The position numbers and the translations under genes were made by a program. Below, one piece after another: positions 7,402 to 15,358 of a stretch of DNA of 15,983 nt (its first letter is position 1; each line of letters starts with the position of its first letter). Origin of the DNA: an uncultured Spirochaetales bacterium (GTDB lineage Bacteria > Spirochaetota > Spirochaetia > Sphaerochaetales > Sphaerochaetaceae). Where the stretch lies: positions 1-15,983 of the forward strand of contig CAMZGJ010000006.1 in assembly GCA_947306375.1 (NCBI GenBank). Direction: 5' to 3'. The notes under the pieces were generated by a model. The model had not been told where the DNA came from. It ran no database searches and worked only from the letters and a program-made list of their open reading frames with translations.

Positions 7402-7421
7402 CTTTCAGGGAGAGTTTGGGT

Positions 7422-7868
7422 ATGAACGGTGAATACCGGAACACGATTGACGAGAAGGGACGCCTCATGATCCCGCCGAGACTCAGAGAGCAGCTCGGCA
7501 ACGTCAGCGAACTCATGCTCACAAAGTCAACGGACAATTCTCTCTGGCTGTTTACAAAGGCAGACTTTCAGGAACTGGATGCTGCGGTAAACTACGGACC
7601 TCTTGCAATGTTCAACAAACACTCAAGAGTTCTTGATCTGACGGTAATAGCTCCTGCAAGGGATGCAGAACTTGACAAGACCGGAAGACTTTCGATTCCC
7701 CAGGTTTTGAGAGAGTATGCCGGACTTGAGCCCAAAACGGAATGTGTGATTCTGGGATCCAGAAATCATGTTGAGATAATAAGCGCTGCCGCTTATGACA
7801 GGCTTATGGAGGAATACAGAACGCAGGTCGGAGAGGCAGGTAACGCCCTCAGTGAACAAAGGATGTGA
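7422..7868 (+). CDS. mraZ: MraZ, transcriptional regulator of the division cluster
   Basis: DNA-binding AbrB/SpoVT-fold protein of 148 residues that forms ring-shaped oligomers and represses the mra/dcw operon in other bacteria. Both family repeats are visible: the first as NTIDEKGRLMIPPRLREQL at the N-terminus, the second as AELDKTGRLSIPQVLREYAGL around residues 84–104. The ATG at 7422 is used, preceded by GGGAG at 7408–7412. A TTG at 7416 in the same frame is possible but too close to the Shine-Dalgarno. It leads the division cluster and probably controls it through the phased repeats just upstream. It ends one base before the rsmH start. The sequence is ordinary for the family apart from a few extra residues at the C-terminus. 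Confidence 0.96.
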   Translation: MNGEYRNTIDEKGRLMIPPRLREQLGNVSELMLTKSTDNSLWLFTKADFQELDAAVNYGPLAMFNKHSRVLDLTVIAPARDAELDKTGRLSIPQVLREYAGLEPKTECVILGSRNHVEIISAAAYDRLMEEYRTQVGEAGNALSEQRM

Positions 7869-7869
7869 T

Positions 7870-8751
7870 ATGGAATTTGTCCACAATCCCGTAATGCCGA
7901 ACGAAGTGCTGACGTATCTGGTTCCCAAAAGGGAAAACGCCCTTATGGTTGACTGCACCACCGGTGAGGGAGGCCATACAAAGCTTTTTCTGGAGAAGTA
8001 TCCGGCACTTAAGGTCATAGGACTTGATTGTGACGCTTCCATTCAGGAAAAGGCAAAAACAAGACTTGCTCCTTTTGGAGACAGGTTTGAACCGAAACAT
8101 GTCTGGTTCGATGAGTTCTGGAAAAACTACAGCGGACCGGAGGTGGATATAGTGCTTTTTGACCTCGGAATAAGCGTATTCCATTATGAGGAGTCAAAAA
8201 GAGGATTCAGTCTCAGGAAGTCCGAGGAACTGGACATGAGACTGGATGAGAACGCAGGCCTTTCAGCCTGGGATGTGGTTAACACCTACCCGGAGAAGGA
8301 GCTTGCAGACATTATCTTCAGATACGGAGAGGAGAGATACTCCAGACGTATAGCTTCTGCAATCTGCAATGCAAGGCAGGAGAAGAAGATAGAAACTACA
8401 GACAGGCTGGCGGATGTAATCTACAGGTCTGTTCCGCAGGAATACAGGCATCTGAGGTTCCATCCGGCTACAAAGACCTTCCAGGCAATAAGGATTGAGG
8501 TCAACGGAGAGTTGGACAGAATCCAAAGAGCTTTGGAGGGAGCCGTAAAGGCCCTGAGACCCGGCGGAAGAGTGGGAGTAATAACCTTCCATTCGCTGGA
8601 GGACAGGCCGGTCAAGTGGTTCTTCAGAGAACACAAGGATGAACTGGAGATTATTACCAGAAAACCTGTTGTTCCAACTGAAGAGGAATGCAAGGAAAAT
8701 GCTCCGAGCAGGAGCGCAAAGTTCAGGGTTGCAGAGAGGAGAGGGGTATGA
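7870..8751 (+). CDS. rsmH: RsmH (MraW), 16S rRNA m4C1402 methyltransferase
   Basis: SAM-dependent enzyme that N4-methylates C1402 in the decoding centre of 16S rRNA. It has 293 residues, slightly shorter than E. coli RsmH (313). Family motifs: HNPVMPNEVL at the start, the SAM loop DCTTGEGGHT (28–37), FDLGIS (97–102), RGFS and LDMRL after it, FHPATKTFQAIRIEVNGEL, the FHSLEDRPVKWFF segment, and RSAKFRVAERR at the end. The second Ser of the usual DLGxSS is Val here. The frame is open further upstream within mraZ, but the ATG at 7870 is preceded by AGGA (7860–7863) and begins at the conserved N-terminus. The stop overlaps the ftsL start as ATGA. Association with mraZ is near universal. Confidence 0.96.
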   Translation: MEFVHNPVMPNEVLTYLVPKRENALMVDCTTGEGGHTKLFLEKYPALKVIGLDCDASIQEKAKTRLAPFGDRFEPKHVWFDEFWKNYSGPEVDIVLFDLGISVFHYEESKRGFSLRKSEELDMRLDENAGLSAWDVVNTYPEKELADIIFRYGEERYSRRIASAICNARQEKKIETTDRLADVIYRSVPQEYRHLRFHPATKTFQAIRIEVNGELDRIQRALEGAVKALRPGGRVGVITFHSLEDRPVKWFFREHKDELEIITRKPVVPTEEECKENAPSRSAKFRVAERRGV

Positions 8752-9038
8752 ACACTGAAAGCAGAATTAAAGGTAAATTGTTTTTGATATTTGCGGCGGC
8801 CGTGCTTGTCGGAATCTGTCTTGTGGTTCCAGTATGGCAGAGTGCGGTAAATGCGGCTCTTGTAAGCAGCATAGGTTCCGTTCGTTCTGATATATCTGCT
8901 TTTGAGGGTATAAAGATGGCTCTTGAGGCCGATATTGCCCACCACACAACTCCTGAATACCTTATTGCGGAAGCTGTAAGACAGAATATCAACTTCACTC
9001 AGATTTCAAACAGTTCAACGGTTGCACTTGCGTTCTGA
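8748..9038 (+). CDS. ftsL: FtsL-like small bitopic division protein
   Basis: A 96-residue protein with a short basic cytoplasmic tail (to Lys10), one membrane segment (about 11–30, LFLIFAAAVLVGICLVVPVW), and an extracytoplasmic part of about 65 residues, some of it helical and heptad-like (SSIGSVRSDISAFEGIKMALEAD). FtsL is poorly conserved in sequence, so the call rests on topology, size and its place directly after rsmH, where ftsL stands in most dcw clusters. It would bridge FtsQ and the septal synthase complex. The start is the ATG at 8748, overlapping the rsmH stop, with AGGAG about nine bases ahead; in-frame upstream Met codons lie inside rsmH. The usual next gene, ftsI, is absent. A different small membrane protein cannot be excluded. 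Confidence 0.72.
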   Translation: MNTESRIKGKLFLIFAAAVLVGICLVVPVWQSAVNAALVSSIGSVRSDISAFEGIKMALEADIAHHTTPEYLIAEAVRQNINFTQISNSSTVALAF

Positions 9039-9057
9039 TTTATTGCAAAATAAATCA
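9036..9057 (+). other. Perfect 9-pair hairpin with GCAA loop between ftsL and ftsW
   Basis: TGATTTATT at 9036–9044 pairs fully with AATAAATCA at 9049–9057 around GCAA, a GNRA-type tetraloop. The left arm begins with the ftsL stop codon, and the right arm ends one base before the ftsW Shine-Dalgarno (GGAGGA, 9059–9064). It has no T-tail and lies inside the operon, so a role in translation or RNA processing is more likely than termination. Confidence 0.6.
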
Positions 9058-9070
9058 CGGAGGATAGAAC

Positions 9071-10306
9071 GTGGCCAGACCGAGATATGACGACTGGAAT
9101 TTCATGGGGGAATCCCTTGAAAACACTTCAACATACGGTTCTGCATTCAGAATCAGACACCTGACCGTCCTGCTGACGGCTTCATGTCTGATTCTGTTTG
9201 TGTTGGGACTGGTCTGTGCATATTCGGCCTCATATCCGTCAGCCCTTGCCGAGGGAAGATCACATTACTACTATCTCACAAGGCAGATTATCTTTGCTGC
9301 AGTTGGTCTGGTGACCGGCCTTATTGCATATTTCATACCGGACGCATTGTTCAGACTGCTTACCCCTGTTGTAATGTTCAGCAGTCTTGCAGCCCAAATT
9401 GTAAATATTTTTCTTAAAAACAGTTACATGACATATGAAAGCATTTTTGCTCTTATGGTTCTGTCCATTGTCATGTCTCTTTCTCTGTACTTTGCAAACA
9501 GGGGAAACCATCTTTCCAGATTGCGTGAACTTGTTTTTCCAATGTTGTTCTCAGTCATATTCGTGTTTCTCACTGCGGTGCAGCAGAACATTATGTATCT
9601 TGTACTGTTTCTGGGAATGGTAATAGTCATGTTTGCCGTGGGAGGAGTGTGTCTCGGTGGAGTAATACTTCTGTTCCTGTACTCGGCGGTTCCGGCAATC
9701 TGCTGGATTATCACGGACCGTCAGAAGGTCAGTTTCATCCTCAACTATTTTGTCCCCGGACTGGATTCGGCGGAGCAGGCTGCTCAGGTGCTTCTGAGAC
9801 AGCAGAGCATAGCCAGCGGAGGATGGTTCGGAAAGGGACTGGGAATGGGTGTTTTCAAGCTTCAGGGAATTGAGGATATTTCATCTTACTACATCCTCTG
9901 CAATATTGTGGAAGAGCTTGGATTCGCCGGAATTGTTGCAATATTTATTCTTTTCCTGATAATAGCTTACTGCGGATACAGATGCTCATATTATTCACGT
10001 AACACAAACCTGCATTATTCAAATCTTTCAGCAGGTCTGACAACAATTCTTGTCTGGCAGTTTCTGGTAAATGTCTGCTCTGTTCTCGGTATAATTCCCA
10101 CATCCGTAATCTCGTTGCCTTTTTTCTCGGTAGGCTCGAATATTGCCGTAGTGATTCTGGAGTGTGCCCTTCTGCTCAGATGTCTGAAGAGGGGATTTCT
10201 GCCGGAGTCCTCATCAACGGATGTGATTGTATCCGTTGACGGCGGAGTAAATGCGGAAAATGCGGTGGAGGGAATAACCGGTTATGATGAGAAAGAAGAG
10301 AATTAA
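9071..10306 (+). CDS. ftsW: Divergent FtsW-like SEDS-family membrane protein, probably non-catalytic
   Basis: Polytopic membrane protein of 411 residues with the SEDS architecture. In normal FtsW this is the septal peptidoglycan glycosyltransferase that works with FtsI. Family marks include AYSAS (50–54), YYLTRQ (67–72), SIASGGWFGKGLGMGVFKL (246–264), VEELGFAG (280–287) and a proline-rich LPFFS (349–353). Key features are missing. Counting back from EELG, the catalytic Asp of LPExHTDFIF falls on Tyr273 (SSYYIL). The GARRWI/QPSE segment is replaced by KNSYMTYES (116–124). QPDxG is QQNIM (171–175), and SYGGS is SVGSN (353–357). The GTG start is supported by GGAGGA six bases upstream. Its cytoplasmic C-tail is acidic. 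It overlaps ftsQ by 23 bases. The family is sure; loss of activity is inferred. Confidence 0.85.
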   Translation: MARPRYDDWNFMGESLENTSTYGSAFRIRHLTVLLTASCLILFVLGLVCAYSASYPSALAEGRSHYYYLTRQIIFAAVGLVTGLIAYFIPDALFRLLTPVVMFSSLAAQIVNIFLKNSYMTYESIFALMVLSIVMSLSLYFANRGNHLSRLRELVFPMLFSVIFVFLTAVQQNIMYLVLFLGMVIVMFAVGGVCLGGVILLFLYSAVPAICWIITDRQKVSFILNYFVPGLDSAEQAAQVLLRQQSIASGGWFGKGLGMGVFKLQGIEDISSYYILCNIVEELGFAGIVAIFILFLIIAYCGYRCSYYSRNTNLHYSNLSAGLTTILVWQFLVNVCSVLGIIPTSVISLPFFSVGSNIAVVILECALLLRCLKRGFLPESSSTDVIVSVDGGVNAENAVEGITGYDEKEEN

Positions 10307-11003
10307 ACTTGTTTTCCTCATTCTGTTTGTTCTCATTCTTGTCGGAGCTCTTGCGGCAGCAGTGAGCAATCTCAGTTTTTTTGACATCAAAGAAGTGCAG
10401 TTCAGCCACAACGGAACGGTCTCCGGTGTTCCGGTTCAGGTCCAGAGACAGATAACCGGACTGACCGGAAGAAACCTGTTCTCTTTCAACACCGGGAAAC
10501 TTAAGAAAAACCTTGAGAAGTGTGAGGGAGTATCTTCTGCCAGTATAGAGAAATATTATCCATCAGAACTGCGTGTTTTTGTGGAATTTGAGCCATACAC
10601 GGTGAGGTTTGTCACCGGGGCCTCGTTCTACTGTGCGGCTGAGGGTAAATTCTCCGAGGTATCAGAGGAGCTGTTCAAACTCTACAGTCAGCTTCCGGTT
10701 GTTGAAATAAGCGATTCCTATGCAAGGTTCACTGCAAAGTGGGGTATGGAGGAAGGCTTTGCCCAGATGGTCAGCCTGGTTGGCCGAATACCTCCAAAAG
10801 CCTTGATAAGTGATATAAAATACGTTAATAATAACAGTAACAGGTTCGGTCGCGTGGTCATGACCATTCCATCCCTCAACGCAGAACTGTTTATCGAAGA
10901 CCCCATAACCTATGAACGGCTGGAGGAAGTGCTTGAACAGATTGACGGCGGCGGATGGTATGATGTCCATGCGTACAAGTTAGTGAAGCATAGGGAGACG
11001 TAA
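10284..11003 (+). CDS. ftsQ: FtsQ/DivIB-type division protein with POTRA domain
   Basis: Bitopic division protein of 239 residues, placed between ftsW and ftsA as in other dcw clusters. It has a very basic N-tail (MMRKKRIK), one membrane segment (about 9–27), then a POTRA domain starting at FFDIKEVQF and running through TGLTGRNLFSFNTGKL and VSSASIEKYYPSELRVFV to about residue 107. The FtsQ/DivIB beta domain takes up the rest and is weakly conserved. The start ATG at 10284 lies inside ftsW (23-base overlap) with GGAGGG 11 bases ahead; a second ATG follows immediately at 10287. The product is expected to recruit FtsL and partners and to link FtsA/FtsZ to the envelope. No ddl or murC precedes it, unlike the cluster in enterics. 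Confidence 0.88.
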   Translation: MMRKKRIKLVFLILFVLILVGALAAAVSNLSFFDIKEVQFSHNGTVSGVPVQVQRQITGLTGRNLFSFNTGKLKKNLEKCEGVSSASIEKYYPSELRVFVEFEPYTVRFVTGASFYCAAEGKFSEVSEELFKLYSQLPVVEISDSYARFTAKWGMEEGFAQMVSLVGRIPPKALISDIKYVNNNSNRFGRVVMTIPSLNAELFIEDPITYERLEEVLEQIDGGGWYDVHAYKLVKHRET

Positions 11004-11007
11004 GACT

Positions 11008-12252
11008 GTGGCATCTGAAAGGATTTTGATGGGGTTGGACATAGGATCAGCCTGGGTCAGGGCTGTGATAGGCTCCCTTTCCAAAGATGGCAAACTCATG
11101 GTTGACAGCATCTGTGAATGCCCCAGCAACGGCGTGCACAACGGCATTATCGTCAATCCCGAACAAACACTCAAGGCAATCACATCCGTTATCCAGGAAG
11201 CTGAGCTTCAGGCAGGTGCCGAGGTTCAGAGCATAATCACTGGCATTGGCGGATCAACGGTCAAGGGCATCCAGAGCTCCGGAGTTGCCGGCATAAACAC
11301 AAAGGGCCTTGAGATTACCAATTCCGATATCTACCGTTCCCTGGAAGTGGCAAGAACCATGGAGCTGGGTGCGGACAGAGCCATTCTGCATACGCTTGTC
11401 CAGGATTTCTCCGTTGACGGCAAGACGGGAATCAAGGATCCGCTTGCAATGACCGGCCACCGTCTTGAGAGCAGGGCGCTTGTTGTCACTGCCTCACAGC
11501 AGAACAGCCTGAACACCAGAAAGTGCATTCAGAGGGCCGGAATAGCAAATTCAAGACTTGTTCTCCAGCAGCTTGCGGATGCCGACATTGTCCTGAGCCA
11601 GGATGAGAAGGAGATGGGTGTAATTCTCATCAACATAGGCAGCAACATAACCAACATGATTGCCTACCAGAACGGCTCTCCCCAGTACGTGGGAGGAATA
11701 GATCTTGGCGGAGCCAGCGTCACAAATGACATTGCTTACATATTCAACAAGCCCAAGAGCATTGCCGAGCAGATAAAGTGTGAATTCGGAAGCTGTTTCA
11801 TCCCGTCAGTAAGACCGGATGACAAGATTCTGATTCCGCAGGTGGGCGGAATGCCCTCAATACAGATTCCCAAGAAGGAACTTAGCAAGATAATTGAGCC
11901 GCGCATGGCGGAGATATTCTCACTGCTCAAGAAGGACCTTGAGGACAGACACATAAGAGGTTCCTTCGGAGGCGGTGTTGTCCTGGTTGGCGGCGGATCG
12001 CTTCTTTCCGGCGTCACTGACCTTGCAACCGAGATATTCAGGATGCAGGCCAGAATCGGTTTTCCGGAGGCTCTTCCCGGCCTTGACAGGTCTTACATCA
12101 ATCCCAAGTACACAACCGTCCTGGGATTGCTCAAGACAGAGGCCAGAAGAAACACAAATTCAAAGGGGAACCGCAATACATCGGGCATGAGGCCGGTGAA
12201 GAAGCAGGGCTTGTTCAGCAAGCTGTCAAATTTTTTCAAGACGGTTGTATAA
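11008..12252 (+). CDS. ftsA: FtsA, actin-like membrane tether for FtsZ
   Basis: Cytosolic actin-fold ATPase of 414 residues that binds the FtsZ tail and anchors it to the membrane. Phosphate-1 is LDIGSAWVRAVIG (10–22), the SHS2/1C domain follows (about 84–160), and the adenosine motif is GGGVVLVGGGSLLSG (321–335). The C-terminus ends in the amphipathic membrane helix GLFSKLSNFFKTVV (401–414), after a poorly conserved linker. The phosphate-2 loop is unusual: INIGSNIT (208–215) where DIGGGTT is normal, so the Asp is Asn209 and two glycines are replaced. Nucleotide use may therefore be altered. The start is GTG at 11008 with GGAG at 10994–10997, four bases after the ftsQ stop; no better start is in view. 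It precedes ftsZ by 21 bases, the classical pairing. Confidence 0.95.
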   Translation: MASERILMGLDIGSAWVRAVIGSLSKDGKLMVDSICECPSNGVHNGIIVNPEQTLKAITSVIQEAELQAGAEVQSIITGIGGSTVKGIQSSGVAGINTKGLEITNSDIYRSLEVARTMELGADRAILHTLVQDFSVDGKTGIKDPLAMTGHRLESRALVVTASQQNSLNTRKCIQRAGIANSRLVLQQLADADIVLSQDEKEMGVILINIGSNITNMIAYQNGSPQYVGGIDLGGASVTNDIAYIFNKPKSIAEQIKCEFGSCFIPSVRPDDKILIPQVGGMPSIQIPKKELSKIIEPRMAEIFSLLKKDLEDRHIRGSFGGGVVLVGGGSLLSGVTDLATEIFRMQARIGFPEALPGLDRSYINPKYTTVLGLLKTEARRNTNSKGNRNTSGMRPVKKQGLFSKLSNFFKTVV

Positions 12253-12273
12253 CAAAGGGAGAGAGGTCACGTT

Positions 12274-13515
12274 ATGGACTTTGGAATGATAGAAGATCTG
12301 CTGCATGACGAACAGGCGCAGCCTACCGAGATTAAGGTTATCGGCGTAGGCGGAGCCGGCGGGAATGCGGTTAACAGAATGATATCAAGCGGACTCAAGA
12401 AGGTTACCTTCTGTGCTCTCAATACAGATGTGCAGGCGCTTCAGCGTTCAAACGCCCAGATCCGCCTTCCCATAGGCAAGGAGCTTACGGGCGGACTGGG
12501 AGCCGGCGGAATGCCCGAGATGGGTGAAAAGGCCGCCGAGGAGAGCAGGGAGGAAATCAGAAAGCTTCTTGAGGGAACCGACATGGTCTTCATCACTGCC
12601 GGAATGGGCGGCGGAACCGGCACCGGAGCCGCTCCCATAGTTGCTGAGATTGCAAAGGGTGAGGACATTCTCACCGTAGCCGTGGTTACCACTCCGTTTG
12701 CCTTTGAGGGCAGGAAGAAACTTGAATTTGCCACAGCCGGTATTGAGAAGCTGAGAAAGCAGGTAGACACCCTCATTCTCATTCCCAACCAGTATCTGCT
12801 CAAGGTCTCCGAAAACAACACACCCATAAAGCAGGCCTTCCTGATGGCCGATGACGTTCTCAGACAGGGTGTTCAGGGTATTTCTGAGCTGATTACCGAG
12901 CCCGGAGAAATCAACATTGACTTTGCAGACGTACGCACTGTCATGAAGGGCAAGGGCGATGCAATTATGGGCATAGGTATAGGAGAAGGCGCAAACAGGG
13001 CGGTGGATGCCGCAAGACAGGCAATCAACAATCCGCTGCTTGAAAATGCAAGAATAGACGGTGCAAAGAGCGTTCTTGTCAACCTGACGGCAGGAGACGG
13101 ACTGCTTCTGAGCGAGTACCAGGATGTTGTTGAGCTGATTACCGAGAACTGTGACGAGGGAGCCCTCATCATAGCAGGTCAGGCCTACGATGCGGATATG
13201 GGAGACAAGGTCAAGGTTACCGTTGTTGCCACAGGCTTCAAGCAGGACTCCGTAACGGTGGATATGCCTGAGTTTGAGAAACCGCGCAAGAGATTTGACC
13301 AGCCCTTCACGTTCAAGAGTGAGTCAGCGTCCCCGGCCACGGAAGCCGCCCGGGCGGACGATGCTCCCCAGGAAAAGCCCGGTGAACAGGTTATCTCAAT
13401 CAACCGCTGGCAGGATCTGCAGCAGCAGATAGGCAGAAGACAGGATTCTGACCCCTCATCTGCAGATTACTCGTTCCCCGCCATCCTCAGATACAAGAGG
13501 GAAGATGACAAATAA
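12274..13515 (+). CDS. ftsZ: FtsZ, tubulin-like cell-division GTPase
   Basis: The Z-ring GTPase, 413 residues, intact. Seen are [13 protein letters not shown] (24–36), NTDVQAL, the tubulin signature GGGTGTG (112–118), the T7 synergy region [12 protein letters not shown], and the conserved [16 protein letters not shown] strand-turn of the C-terminal domain. A variable linker of about 60 residues leads to a C-terminal peptide, [12 protein letters not shown], corresponding to the D.PAFLR motif that FtsA binds. All catalytic loops look normal, in contrast to the altered FtsW and FtsA. GAGAGG lies seven bases before the ATG. It overlaps the downstream recombinase gene by 11 bases. Polymerisation should be standard. 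Confidence 0.98.
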   Translation: MDFGMIEDLLHDEQAQPTEIKVIGVGGAGGNAVNRMISSGLKKVTFCALNTDVQALQRSNAQIRLPIGKELTGGLGAGGMPEMGEKAAEESREEIRKLLEGTDMVFITAGMGGGTGTGAAPIVAEIAKGEDILTVAVVTTPFAFEGRKKLEFATAGIEKLRKQVDTLILIPNQYLLKVSENNTPIKQAFLMADDVLRQGVQGISELITEPGEINIDFADVRTVMKGKGDAIMGIGIGEGANRAVDAARQAINNPLLENARIDGAKSVLVNLTAGDGLLLSEYQDVVELITENCDEGALIIAGQAYDADMGDKVKVTVVATGFKQDSVTVDMPEFEKPRKRFDQPFTFKSESASPATEAARADDAPQEKPGEQVISINRWQDLQQQIGRRQDSDPSSADYSFPAILRYKREDDK

Positions 13516-14395
13516 CAACATAGCAGAAGTCTTTTCTGAGAATCTGCTTACAGAAAGACATGCTTCTCAGGCTACAAGAGAAATCTACAGCCGCGAGATA
13601 GCATGTTTTTTTTCATATCTTGAGTCACACAATCTCAATTATCTGGAGACAGACACCCAGGACATAAGGGATTATCTCATAGCAAACGCCAGGGAAAGGA
13701 ACCTGGGACCTTCCACAAACAGCAGGGTAATAACGGCTCTCAGGCTGTTCTATGACTTTCTGAACAAGGAAGGCCTGAGAAAGGATGACCCGACAGAGCT
13801 GATAGGAAAGGTCAGAAAGCCCAAAAAACTGCCCGTAACGGTGAATGCAGAGGGTGTGGATGAGTTTCTCAACGCAATTGACACCTCTGATGCGCTGGGG
13901 ATGAGGGACAGGGCTCTGTTTGAACTCATCTACTCCTGCGGTCTCAGGGTTAGCGAGTGCTGCAACATAAAGATGACGGACTACTACAACCGTGAAAGAC
14001 GCATAACTGTTACCGGAAAAGGTGACAAGCAGAGAATGGTCCCCGTGGGAGACTATGCTGCCCAGGCTCTGGACAACTATATAACCGGGGCCAGAAATGA
14101 GCTTCTGGGAAAAAAGAAGAGCCGTTACATGTTCATCTCAAAACAGGGCAGGGTCATTACAAGGCAGGAAGTCTGGGTAAGGCTCAAGTACTATGCAGGG
14201 CTCTGCGGCCTTGAACTCAAGGTTCATACCCTGAGGCACAGCTTTGCAACCCAGCTTCTTAAAAACGGTGCGGATCTGAGGTCCGTACAGGAGTTTCTGG
14301 GCCACAGCGACATAAGAACCACTGAAATCTACACCCACGTCAATACTGACGATCTTCTCAACGCCTTCAGAAAATTCCATCCGGACGGAGAATAA
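13505..14395 (+). CDS. XerC/XerD-family tyrosine recombinase (first copy)
   Basis: Site-specific recombinase of 296 residues, the usual Xer length (298 in E. coli). The N-terminal SAM-like core-binding domain covers about 1–100. The catalytic set is complete: Arg148 (CGLRVSE), Lys172 (GKGDK), His241 and Arg244 (HTLRH), His267 (GHSDI) and nucleophile Tyr276 (IYTHV). The residue spacing closely follows E. coli XerD. It probably acts at dif to resolve chromosome dimers, normally together with a second Xer protein and FtsK. The start overlaps the end of ftsZ by 11 bases, so it shares the division operon and its timing. Which of XerC or XerD it represents cannot be settled from sequence alone. A phage-type integrase is unlikely because of length and context. 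Confidence 0.93.
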   Translation: MTNNNIAEVFSENLLTERHASQATREIYSREIACFFSYLESHNLNYLETDTQDIRDYLIANARERNLGPSTNSRVITALRLFYDFLNKEGLRKDDPTELIGKVRKPKKLPVTVNAEGVDEFLNAIDTSDALGMRDRALFELIYSCGLRVSECCNIKMTDYYNRERRITVTGKGDKQRMVPVGDYAAQALDNYITGARNELLGKKKSRYMFISKQGRVITRQEVWVRLKYYAGLCGLELKVHTLRHSFATQLLKNGADLRSVQEFLGHSDIRTTEIYTHVNTDDLLNAFRKFHPDGE

Positions 14396-14455
14396 CTTAA
14401 TAAAACTGGGGTATGAAAATGAGGGTTTCCTCCCATAACTATATAGGAGGATAAA

Positions 14456-15343
14456 ATGCCTGATATCAACCCCAGAACACTTGAAATAGGTTTTGCAGAC
14501 TATCTGAGTCTGCAGAAAAGACATGATCTCATGCTCTCAGACATGGGCATTGAGGATTTCAGACGCATATTCAAATGCAACCATTCCCAGGAGGCGACCC
14601 AGGTTCTCAGATGGCTGGAGAAAGACGGAAAGAGGATGGTAATCTCCTACGGAACAAGGGACTTTCCGGACTTCACCGGCCTTGAGAGGAATCTGCCGTA
14701 TTTTCTCTTTGCAGAGGGAACAATGCCGTCTGCAGGCATAAGGATGACTGCCGTGGGAACCAGAAGGACTGACTGGTACGGACTTACCGGATCTTTCAGG
14801 CTGGGACTTGAATTGAACCTCAACGGAGTAATTCTAATAACCGGCAATGCGGAGGGGTGCGACCAGGCCCTTCTGAACGGGGCTTTAAGGGGAGGCTGCG
14901 GAAACATGGTTACAGTTCTTCCCTGCGGCCATGATGTTGTATATCCGTATTATATGGATCATCTGAAAGAGCAGATTCTTCATGCGGGCGGACTGGTTTT
15001 AAGCCCCTTTGCCCCTGCAACACCGCCGTTGAAGCACAACTTTCCAAACAGAAACCAGATACTTGCCGCAATGGGGCAGTTCTGCACAGTGGTGCAGGCC
15101 CCGCTTAAATCCGGGGCCCTGATTACCGCAGATCTGGCCACTCAGATGGGAAAGGATGTCTTTGTTGCAGCCTGCGGCCTCGGGGACAAGGTTAACAGGA
15201 GGGGCACTCAGAGGCTTTTTGATGACGGATGCCGTCTTCTGGATGAGGTTTACTTTCCTGAAATAAAGGTCGTTGAGTCCCGGGAGAAGGAGAAAGGAAT
15301 AAGATTCGGCAATGCTTACTATGAGATAATACGCCCTGTGTGA
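14456..15343 (+). CDS. dprA: DprA (Smf), DNA-processing protein
   Basis: Rossmann-fold single-stranded DNA-binding protein that loads RecA on incoming DNA. It has 295 residues. Signatures: AVGTRRTDWYG (the VGSR...YG start of the fold), ITGNAEGCDQALLNGAL (the SGxAxGID..AH.GAL region), VLPCGHDVVYP, FPNRNQIL, and SGALITADLA followed by a glycine-rich turn. The N-terminal helical extension of about 60 residues is short, and no C-terminal winged helix is present. The start ATG at 14456 has GGAGG five bases upstream, and 60 bases separate it from the preceding recombinase. Several family residues are altered: the second Arg of RNRII is Gln, and the Ile of GID is Cys. Natural transformation is not proven by this gene, because dprA occurs widely. 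It sits between two xer genes. Confidence 0.92.
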   Translation: MPDINPRTLEIGFADYLSLQKRHDLMLSDMGIEDFRRIFKCNHSQEATQVLRWLEKDGKRMVISYGTRDFPDFTGLERNLPYFLFAEGTMPSAGIRMTAVGTRRTDWYGLTGSFRLGLELNLNGVILITGNAEGCDQALLNGALRGGCGNMVTVLPCGHDVVYPYYMDHLKEQILHAGGLVLSPFAPATPPLKHNFPNRNQILAAMGQFCTVVQAPLKSGALITADLATQMGKDVFVAACGLGDKVNRRGTQRLFDDGCRLLDEVYFPEIKVVESREKEKGIRFGNAYYEIIRPV

Positions 15344-15358
15344 TATATTTTCATTGAG

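Larger units (their letters stand above)
6856..7421. other. Long divergent intergenic region between the transposase gene and mraZ
   Basis: These 566 bases are AT-rich and contain no convincing gene. The minus-strand frame crossing 6856–7236 lacks a recognisable domain. The region holds the transposase ribosome-binding sites (AAGGAG at about 6863–6868 and GGGGG at 6905–6909, both read on the minus strand), the right inverted repeat at 7101–7116, a 14-base repeat at 7190–7203 shared with the transposase gene, a stem with a T-run at 7221–7276, and the mraZ operator repeats from 7319. Confidence 0.75.

Noticed and set aside
7416..7421. TTG start for MraZ two codons earlier
   Set aside because: It lies only three bases from the Shine-Dalgarno; the ATG at 7422 has acceptable spacing and matches the short family N-terminus.
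9071..10306. ftsW as a pseudogene
   Set aside because: There is no frameshift or internal stop, a strong ribosome-binding site is present, and membrane segments and several family motifs remain, so it looks like a maintained but altered protein.
12441..13403. Long minus-strand open frames opposite ftsZ
   Set aside because: They are antisense shadows of a strongly conserved gene, with Ser/Pro/Ala-rich translations and no ribosome-binding sites.
14407..14436. Possible terminator between the first xer gene and dprA
   Set aside because: GAGG/CCTC gives only a four-pair stem with no T-run, so it is more likely incidental spacer sequence.
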